A program made the position numbers and the translations under genes. A stretch of DNA of 64,000 nt from Enterobacteriaceae bacterium RIT691 (GTDB taxonomy: Bacteria > Pseudomonadota > Gammaproteobacteria > Enterobacterales > Enterobacteriaceae), in NCBI GenBank assembly GCA_009668205.1, contig WJYM01000002.1, positions 310,001-374,000 on the forward strand, written 5' to 3'. Numbering within the stretch: position 1 is the first letter of the stretch; each line of letters begins with the position of its first letter. Below, piece by piece: positions 57,643-64,000 of this stretch. A model generated the notes under the pieces. It searched no databases. It saw nothing but the letters and a program-made list of their open reading frames with translations, and was not told the DNA's origin.

Positions 57643-60483
57643 TCATGGCATTACCAGCCACTTCCGCCAGCTGGCCATGACCAGCTCTCGCTCAGCGCTA
57701 AACGCGTCCAGCGCCACATGCCCCGCTTCTTCCTGTAGCGCCAGGTGATGCAGTGCATCGCGCAGCGTGGTGTAGGCCCGGCTTAGCGCCAGTGCTTCCT
57801 GTTCATCCATGATGTCGTTTTGCGCCAGCAGCTCGAGAATGCGGACATTATCGGACCAGCGAGTCAGCTTAGGTTTGTCAGCGGCGTAGCGCAGCACCAG
57901 ATACTGAGTGATGAACTCAATGTCAGTGATCCCGCCCTCATCCACTTTAATATCAAAGCGATCGCGGTGTTTACCGCCAAGATGAGAACGCATTTTTTCG
58001 CGCATCTCGCGCACTTCCGTTTGCAGCTTTTCACCTTCTCGCGGCGTGGTGAGGATGTCGCGACGAATGGCATCAAACTGCGCCTGCAGCTGCGGATCGC
58101 CGTAAACAACGCGGGCGCGAACCAGCGCCTGATGCTCCCAGGTCCAGGCTTCACTGCGCTGATATTCAGCAAACGAATCCGTGGTCGTCACCAGCATCCC
58201 CGCCGCGCCGGAAGGACGTAAGCGAGCGTCCACTTCGTACAGAATGCCCGAAGAGGTTCGGGTGCTGAAAAGATGCATGATGCGCTGCGCCAGCCGCAGA
58301 TAGAACTGGCGCCCGTCGATTTCCCGTTCGCCGTCGGTCATCACATCCGCCGGGCAGTCGTGCAGGAACACTAAATCCAGATCGGAACTGTAGCCGAGCT
58401 CCCATCCGCCAAGCTTACCGTAGCCCACAACCGCAAAGCCGCGGCCTGGACGATCGGCCAGATGTGTTGGCTGGCCGTAACGCGCCACCATTTGCGTCCA
58501 CGCCTGCTGCACCACCGCGTCAATCATCGCTTCCGCAAGCCAGGTTAAGTGATCGCTCACTTTCATCACCGGCAGCGTTCCGGCAATATCCGCAGCGGCA
58601 ATGCGCAGCAATTGTGCCTGCTTGAACTGGCGCAGCGCCTCAAGCTGTTGCTCTTCATCTTCTTCCGGTACGCGCAGCAGATACTGACGCAGCTCATCGC
58701 GATAAGCATCGGTGGCGGTAGGCTGATACAGCGTGTTCGGGTCGAGCAGCTCATCCAGCAGCAGTGGATAACGCGCCAGCTGGCTCGCCACCATCGGTGA
58801 AGCCGCACACAGACGAATCAGGTGCTTCAGCGCGCCGGGGAATTCACTCAGTAATTCAAGATAAGTGGTCCGGGTCACGATCCCGGTTAACAGGGGCATG
58901 ATGCGCCCAAGCGGCACCGGCGCATCTTCACGGCTGCACACTTCGCTCAGCAGATGGGGCATCAGTGAATCCAGCACCTGACGACCCCGCGGGCCGATGG
59001 TGCGCTTATCCAGCTCTTTACGGAAATCCGCAATTTGCGCCAGCACCTGTTGGCGGGCGGCATCGCTCAGGTGCGTCAGCACCGGGGTGGTATCGTCTTC
59101 CTGCAGTGCGTCCTGCCACAGCTCTCGCCAGTTCTCAGAGAGCTGTTCATCTGCAGAAGACGCTTCGTCATCGCCAATCAGCTCGTTAAAAATCAGCCGT
59201 ACCTGGGCCATGTGTGCGTCCAGCACGCCGGAAAGCGCGTCCCAGTCGGCAACCCCCATCCCCCACGCCAGTCGCGCGCGATTCAGCTCATCCTGCGGCA
59301 GCGTTTGGGTTTGTTCATCGTTGATGCTTTGCAGCAAGTTTTCCAGCCGACGCAGGAAAAGATAGGCTTCACGCAGCTGCGTGGCCTCATCGACTGGCAA
59401 CAGATGTAACGCTTCAATCGCCTCCAAAGTCGGCAGCAATGAGCGACCTTGCAGGGATGGCTCACGCCCACCGCGGATCAGCTGAAAGACCTGAACAATA
59501 AATTCAATTTCGCGAATGCCGCCTGCGCCCAGCTTAATGTTGTCTTTCAGGCCGCGGCGACGCACTTCGCGAGAGATCATCCCTTTCATGTTGCGCAGCG
59601 ACTGGATCACGCTGAAATCAATGTAGCGACGGAAAACAAACGGACGCAGCATCGAACGCAGCTCTTCGACGTAGTAGCCTTCACGATCGCCCATGATCCG
59701 CGCTTTTACCATCGCATAGCGTTCCCAATCTCGCCCTTGCTCCTGGTAATAATCTTCCAACGCCGCGAAGCTCAGCACCAGCGGGCCGCTGTCGCCAAAC
59801 GGGCGCAGACGCATGTCAACGCGATACACAAAGCCGTCCATCGTCGCTTGATCCAGTGCTTTAATCAGACGCTGCCCCATGCGCGTAAAGAACTGGGCGT
59901 TATCCAGCTCGCGTCGGCCACCCTGGGTGGAACCATGCTCAGGCCAGGCAAAAATAAGATCGATATCGGAGGAGAAATTGAGTTCGCCGCCGCCAAGCTT
60001 ACCCATCCCCAGAATCAGCAGCGGCTGAGGTTTGCCCTGCGCATTACACGGGGTGCCCCAATCGCGACAGCAGGCGTCATAAAGCCAGTCTCTGGCAGCC
60101 ACAATGAGTGTTTCCGCCAGATGACTCAACTGCTGCAGGCTGCTTTCCGTCGAGACCAGCGACAGCGCCTGTGCCCACGCGATGCGTACCATAATGCGGC
60201 GACGGAACAGGCGCAGTTCGCGCATCAGGCTGTTCTCATCGCTCACACCGGTTAGCACCTGTTGCAACTCATCGGCATAATGCTGCCACTCATCGGCCTG
60301 CGGGGGTGCGCTTTCCAGATCGCTCAGCCACTGCGGCCAGGCGGCAAAACTTTGCGCCAGAAAATCGCTGAAGGTCATCGCCGCTTTCGCCTGTGGGCTA
60401 AACTCAGCGTGCGGAAAATCCGGCGGCAGTCGGTCGACTACCGTCTGCCAGTGCTGCTGTAACTGCGTTGAAAACGGCGTCAT
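57643..60483 (-). CDS. glnE: Glutamine synthetase adenylyltransferase/adenylyl-removing enzyme
   Basis: 946 residues, the same as E. coli. Two nucleotidyltransferase domains: deadenylylating with [15 protein letters not shown] in the N half, adenylylating with [15 protein letters not shown] in the C half; GlnD-PII regulatory region between them. It switches glutamine synthetase activity in response to PII and glutamine. Starts 16 bp after ygiF. Confidence 0.98.
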   Translation of the reverse strand: MTPFSTQLQQHWQTVVDRLPPDFPHAEFSPQAKAAMTFSDFLAQSFAAWPQWLSDLESAPPQADEWQHYADELQQVLTGVSDENSLMRELRLFRRRIMVRIAWAQALSLVSTESSLQQLSHLAETLIVAARDWLYDACCRDWGTPCNAQGKPQPLLILGMGKLGGGELNFSSDIDLIFAWPEHGSTQGGRRELDNAQFFTRMGQRLIKALDQATMDGFVYRVDMRLRPFGDSGPLVLSFAALEDYYQEQGRDWERYAMVKARIMGDREGYYVEELRSMLRPFVFRRYIDFSVIQSLRNMKGMISREVRRRGLKDNIKLGAGGIREIEFIVQVFQLIRGGREPSLQGRSLLPTLEAIEALHLLPVDEATQLREAYLFLRRLENLLQSINDEQTQTLPQDELNRARLAWGMGVADWDALSGVLDAHMAQVRLIFNELIGDDEASSADEQLSENWRELWQDALQEDDTTPVLTHLSDAARQQVLAQIADFRKELDKRTIGPRGRQVLDSLMPHLLSEVCSREDAPVPLGRIMPLLTGIVTRTTYLELLSEFPGALKHLIRLCAASPMVASQLARYPLLLDELLDPNTLYQPTATDAYRDELRQYLLRVPEEDEEQQLEALRQFKQAQLLRIAAADIAGTLPVMKVSDHLTWLAEAMIDAVVQQAWTQMVARYGQPTHLADRPGRGFAVVGYGKLGGWELGYSSDLDLVFLHDCPADVMTDGEREIDGRQFYLRLAQRIMHLFSTRTSSGILYEVDARLRPSGAAGMLVTTTDSFAEYQRSEAWTWEHQALVRARVVYGDPQLQAQFDAIRRDILTTPREGEKLQTEVREMREKMRSHLGGKHRDRFDIKVDEGGITDIEFITQYLVLRYAADKPKLTRWSDNVRILELLAQNDIMDEQEALALSRAYTTLRDALHHLALQEEAGHVALDAFSAERELVMASWRKWLVMP

Positions 60484-60498
60484 GACGTCCCTCGTTGG

Positions 60499-61413
60499 TT
60501 ATCGTCCGGTGACTAAAAAGGCGGTCAGCATTAATTTGGCTCTGGCGATTTGCGGCTTAAATGCGGCGTCGTGCGCGCTGGTCGCCGCGGTAATGGCGGC
60601 GCTGATTTGCCCCATTTGTTCAGCCGCCATCTCGTGCTCACCGGCCAGCGCGGTGCGGATAAAGGCCACCGCGTTCAGCACTTCAGCTTTTGCCTGCGCG
60701 TTCCCCCGCAGCCAAAGCTCTTCATGGTACTGCCAGTGGGCCAACGCGGCCTCCAGGGCTCCGTTACCGTCACCGTTAAATGCCGCCTGTTTCAACCCGC
60801 GGGCCGGGTTTCCCTGTGCCAGATGGTAGCCACGCGCCGCTTTGCTCAGACTTCCCTGACGCAGCACACCGGCCGAAAGCAGGGTCTCTGCAATGTCGAG
60901 AATATCCTCAACGTTGCCGTGCAGGAGTTCTAACTCCAGCTCGCAGATAGGCTCCTGATGGCCGCCAGCCTTCACTTCGCCCATATCCAACGCCAGCTCA
61001 ATGCGGCTCTGGTTGTGGTCCACCAGCCATTTCTCGCGCCAGAAATCGGTGCTGAACAGGGGCTGCACCTGTGAGCTAAGATCTGCAGGCAGCTTGCCTT
61101 CCGGCCAGACTTCGGCAGGCAGCTTCTCCAGCGCCAGCTCAGGCTTTTCCAGATCGATATTGTATTCAGGACGCTGATGCAAACCGCCAACGACACGCCC
61201 GGCAATTTTCATCGTCATCTCATAACGACCGTTATGGCCGCGAATGCGCAGCCCCATATCGTGACGACGTAGCCAGTTGTCAGCGGTTTCGTAGTAAATA
61301 TTGAGGAGCTGCGCAGCAGGGATATGCTCTGCAGAGAGGCTATTGAGCTGTTGGCGAAGGGTTTCAACGCCCTGTGGCTCAACGATGAACTTCAATTCGA
61401 TTTCCTGATCCAT
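60499..61413 (-). CDS. ygiF: Inorganic triphosphatase YgiF, C-terminally shortened
   Basis: 304 residues; E. coli YgiF has 433. The CYTH triphosphatase domain (about 1-200) is complete, with the ExExK motif EIELKF at the N-terminus and CELELELLHG. The C-terminal CHAD domain starts normally (ALAHWQYHEELWLRGN) but stops near LMLTAFLVTGR, where E. coli continues for roughly 130 residues, and the final GR resembles the E. coli end GKR. This looks like an in-frame internal deletion. The enzymatic domain should still hydrolyse inorganic triphosphate; polyphosphate binding through CHAD is doubtful. Confidence 0.9.
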   Translation of the reverse strand: MDQEIELKFIVEPQGVETLRQQLNSLSAEHIPAAQLLNIYYETADNWLRRHDMGLRIRGHNGRYEMTMKIAGRVVGGLHQRPEYNIDLEKPELALEKLPAEVWPEGKLPADLSSQVQPLFSTDFWREKWLVDHNQSRIELALDMGEVKAGGHQEPICELELELLHGNVEDILDIAETLLSAGVLRQGSLSKAARGYHLAQGNPARGLKQAAFNGDGNGALEAALAHWQYHEELWLRGNAQAKAEVLNAVAFIRTALAGEHEMAAEQMGQISAAITAATSAHDAAFKPQIARAKLMLTAFLVTGR

Positions 61414-61611
61414 GACTGATTTCTTATGGTTGCATTGCCTGGATTGAACATTACGCCGAACTAACGCGCATCTTTTTTGTCAGTAGAGTGTATTTCGCGG
61501 TACTTTGCCATGCAATCTCCTCCTGGAGGATTCTGATTGCCGCAGAATGCCTGGCATCGTCAGACTGATGCCATTACTATCGATTCCCTTTATGACAATA
61601 ACGACGACGCG

Positions 61612-62232
61612 ATGCCTAAACTACGCCTGATTGGATTAACTTTACTTGCTCTTAGCGCTTCTGCCGCGGTTCACGCTGAAGAAACCCGCTACGTTTCCGA
61701 TGATTTGAGTACCTGGCTGCGCAGCGGTCCGGGTGATAACTACCGCCTGGCCGGCACCGTGAATGCGGGTGAAGCGGTCACCCTGCTGCAAACCAACGAC
61801 AGCACTCAGTATGCCCAGATCCGTGACAGCAACGGTCGTACCGCCTGGATCCCACTGAAAGAGCTGAAGAGCGATCAAAGCCTGAAAAGTCGCGTGCCAG
61901 AGCTGGAAAACCAGGTCAAAACGCTGACCGATAAGCTGAACAACATTGATGGTACCTGGAATGAACGTACTGCCGACATGCAGAAGAAAGTGTCCGGCAG
62001 CGATAATGTCATTAACGGGTTGAAAGAAGAGAACCAGAAGCTGAAAAACGAGCTTATCGTCGCGCAGAAGAAGGTGAATGCCGCCAATCTGCAGCTTGAC
62101 GATAAACAGCGCACCATCATCATGCAGTGGTTTATGTATGGCGGCGGCGTGCTGGGTGTCGGCTTACTTCTGGGTCTGCTGCTGCCAAGACTGATCCCTA
62201 GCCGCAAGCGCAACGATCGCTGGATGAACTGA
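61612..62232 (+). CDS. ygiM: SH3-domain membrane protein YgiM
   Basis: 206 residues from the ATG at 61612, the same as E. coli. Sec signal (LIGLTLLALSASAAVHAEE), bacterial SH3 domain (about 25-90; YVSDDLSTWLRSGPGDNYRL), periplasmic coiled coil (95-165), one membrane helix (about 170-192) and a short basic tail. The SH3 domain suggests binding to peptidoglycan or a periplasmic peptide. Frame upstream to 61537 is not conserved. Confidence 0.93.
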   Translation: MPKLRLIGLTLLALSASAAVHAEETRYVSDDLSTWLRSGPGDNYRLAGTVNAGEAVTLLQTNDSTQYAQIRDSNGRTAWIPLKELKSDQSLKSRVPELENQVKTLTDKLNNIDGTWNERTADMQKKVSGSDNVINGLKEENQKLKNELIVAQKKVNAANLQLDDKQRTIIMQWFMYGGGVLGVGLLLGLLLPRLIPSRKRNDRWMN

Positions 62233-62313
62233 TTAAGTTCTTTGTCTGATTAGCCAACGCCTCTGTGCTTACGTATTATCTGAGGATAACTACAGCGAGA
62301 GGAGTTAAGTGGC

Positions 62314-63552
62314 GTGAAGACATATCTGGTCGGGGGTGCAGTTCGTGATGCGTTATTGGGCCTGCCGGTCAAAGATAAAGATTGGGTCGTTGTCGGCGCC
62401 ACGCCGCAGCAAATGCTCGACGCGGGCTACCAGCAGGTAGGCCGCGATTTTCCTGTTTTTCTCCATCCGAAAACGCACCAAGAGTATGCCCTTGCCCGTA
62501 CCGAGCGAAAATCCGGCTCCGGATACACCGGGTTTACCTGCTATGCCGCACCGGACGTCACGCTTGAGCAGGATCTCCTGCGTCGGGATCTGACGGTGAA
62601 TGCCCTTGCTCAGGATAGCGACGGCTCGCTTGTCGATCCTTACGGCGGCCAGTCTGATTTACAGCAGCGCGTGTTACGCCACGTCTCACCCGCCTTTAGC
62701 GAAGACCCTTTGCGCGTCCTGCGCGTCGCGCGGTTCGCCGCCCGCTATGCCCACCTGAACTTCCGTATTGCCGATGAAACCCTGCTGCTGATGCGCAGGA
62801 TGACCGACGCCGGTGAACTGGAACACCTCACGCCAGAACGCGTCTGGAAAGAAACGGAAAACGCGCTTGGTACGCGTAACCCGCAGGTGTTCTTCCAGAC
62901 GCTACGTGACTGTGGCGCGCTGAAAGTGCTGTTCCCGGAAATTGACGCGCTGTATGGCGTACCGGCCCCGGCAAAATGGCACCCGGAAATCGACACTGGC
63001 GTGCACACGCTGATGACGCTGACGATGGCCGCCATGCTCTCTCCGGCACTCGATGTGCGCTTCGCCACGCTGTGCCACGATTTGGGCAAAGGGCTGACAC
63101 CAAAAGCGTTCTGGCCTCGCCATCACGGTCACGGCCCGGCTGGGGTGAAACTCGTCGAGCAATTGTGCGCTCGTTTACGCGTGCCGAATGACATGCGCGA
63201 TTTGGCCAAACTGGTGGCGGAATTCCACGACCTGATCCACACCATGCCCATTCTTAAACCGGCGACCATCGTGAAGCTGTTTGATTCGATTGACGCCTGG
63301 CGCAAGCCGCAGCGCGTTGAGCAAATCGCGCTGACCAGCGAAGCGGACGTACGTGGACGAACCACGTTTGAAGCCTGTGATTACCCTCAGGGGCGCTTGC
63401 TACGCGAAGCGTGGGACGTTGCGCGGGCGGTACCGACAAAGCCGGTGATTGACGCAGGTTTTAAAGGACCGGAAGTGCGGGAAGAGCTGACGCGACGCCG
63501 TATCGAGGCCGTCGCGCAGTGGAAAGAGAAACGCTGTCCGCAGGTTACATGA
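62314..63552 (+). CDS. cca: CCA-adding enzyme (tRNA nucleotidyltransferase)
   Basis: 412 residues, the same as E. coli. GTG start with GAGAGGAG upstream. Nucleotidyltransferase motif [10 protein letters not shown] and [13 protein letters not shown], and a C-terminal HD phosphohydrolase domain (HDLGKG). It repairs the CCA end of tRNAs. The stop overlaps the convergent uppP stop by 8 nt. Confidence 0.98.
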   Translation: MKTYLVGGAVRDALLGLPVKDKDWVVVGATPQQMLDAGYQQVGRDFPVFLHPKTHQEYALARTERKSGSGYTGFTCYAAPDVTLEQDLLRRDLTVNALAQDSDGSLVDPYGGQSDLQQRVLRHVSPAFSEDPLRVLRVARFAARYAHLNFRIADETLLLMRRMTDAGELEHLTPERVWKETENALGTRNPQVFFQTLRDCGALKVLFPEIDALYGVPAPAKWHPEIDTGVHTLMTLTMAAMLSPALDVRFATLCHDLGKGLTPKAFWPRHHGHGPAGVKLVEQLCARLRVPNDMRDLAKLVAEFHDLIHTMPILKPATIVKLFDSIDAWRKPQRVEQIALTSEADVRGRTTFEACDYPQGRLLREAWDVARAVPTKPVIDAGFKGPEVREELTRRRIEAVAQWKEKRCPQVT

Positions 63553-64000
63553 ACACCGCAAAAAGCGCTGCCGCCACGATAAAGCGGTAGATGGCGAAGG
63601 GAATAAAGGTGATGCGCTTGATGATGTGCAGGAAGGTTTTGATAGCAAACAGCGCCACAATAAATGCCGTGACAAAGCCGACGGCAAACATCGGGATATC
63701 GGCGGCGGTCAGGAAGCTCATGCTCTTATAAAGATCGAGCGCAGTGGCCCCCATCATCATCGGCACCGCCAGCAGGAATGAGAACTCAGCCGCCGCATAG
63801 CGGCTGACGCCAATCAGCATACCGCCCGCAATGGTAGAGCCTGAGCGGGAGAAGCCCGGCCACAGTGCCAGACACTGGAAGCAGCCAATCGCAAACGCCT
63901 GCAGATAGGTCATGTCATCGATGCCCACAGCACGCGGGACTTTCGGCTTGAACAACTCGGCCGCAATCAGCAGCACCCCACCGACCACCAACGCATACAT
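63545..64000 (-). CDS. uppP: Undecaprenyl-diphosphatase UppP (BacA), 3' part
   Basis: 151 residues of the C-terminal half; E. coli UppP has 273, so the 5' part lies beyond the right edge. The Met codon at the edge is internal. Polytopic; the second conserved motif LWPGFSRSG (PGxSRSG type) is visible. It removes a phosphate from undecaprenyl diphosphate, recycling the lipid carrier of cell wall synthesis, and its overproduction gives bacitracin resistance. Confidence 0.95.
   Translation of the reverse strand: MYALVVGGVLLIAAELFKPKVPRAVGIDDMTYLQAFAIGCFQCLALWPGFSRSGSTIAGGMLIGVSRYAAAEFSFLLAVPMMMGATALDLYKSMSFLTAADIPMFAVGFVTAFIVALFAIKTFLHIIKRITFIPFAIYRFIVAAALFAVFM

Noticed and set aside
56852..57748. 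Open frame antisense to hldE
   Set aside because: Shadow frame; hldE is full length and conserved.
59449..60255. Open frame antisense to glnE
   Set aside because: Shadow frame in a GC-rich gene.

Overview
The window is chromosomal DNA of an enterobacterium close to Enterobacter, Leclercia or Lelliottia. Gene order follows Escherichia coli from yqgA-pheV through gss, yghU, yghW, yghZ, exbDB, metC, yghB, yqhCD-dkgA, ygiQ, ftsP, plsC, parC, ygiW-qseBC, mdaB-ygiN, parE, cpdA, tolC, ygiBC, zupT, ribB, hldE, glnE and cca to uppP. The proteins are close to, but not identical with, the E. coli ones, and several E. coli blocks are missing or replaced. Species assignment is inference.

Left end (1-4150): the end of yqgA, then tRNA-Phe (GAA) with a stringent-type promoter, then about 3.5 direct repeats of 164-165 bp, each starting with a copy of the tRNA 3' end and each carrying a terminator hairpin. 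After the repeats comes an AT-rich two-gene unit: an unknown 149-residue protein and a 745-residue multi-pass M48-type membrane metallopeptidase with an extra C-terminal domain. This unit is the best candidate for an undescribed system.

4150-21750: gss (glutathionylspermidine synthetase/amidase); an aldehyde dehydrogenase divergent from a LysR regulator; a small tail-anchored protein; a complete Dpp/Opp-type ABC importer with a cluster of inverted palindromic repeats between its binding-protein and permease genes; yghU; a PAS-GGDEF diguanylate cyclase where E. coli has hydrogenase-2; yghW and yghZ; three unrecognised small genes; and a chemoreceptor-like protein with a multi-pass membrane sensor.

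21969-32052: exbD/exbB with a Fur box, divergent from metC with MetJ boxes; yghB; the aldehyde-detoxification set yqhC, yqhD, dkgA; yqhG; and the radical-SAM gene ygiQ.

32246-48109: cell-division and lipid genes (ftsP, plsC), topoisomerase IV (parC, parE), a full-length AraC/GyrI-domain version of YgiV, ygiW, the qseBC two-component system, the quinone pair mdaB-ygiN, an inserted TRAP transporter (dctPQM type), yqiA and cpdA.

48134-64000: yqiB, nudF, tolC with a marbox, ygiB, ygiC, ygiD, zupT with a perfect Fur-type palindrome, ribB with its FMN riboswitch, ubiK, hldE, glnE, an apparently shortened ygiF, ygiM, cca and the 3' part of uppP.

Themes that link the genes are glutathione/thiol and carbonyl detoxification (gss, ygiC, yghU, yqhD, dkgA, yghZ), envelope integrity and transport (tolC, exbBD, ftsP, uppP, hldE), and metal or redox homeostasis (zupT, mdaB). 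Functions of named genes rest on recognised family sequence and synteny. No database search was run.
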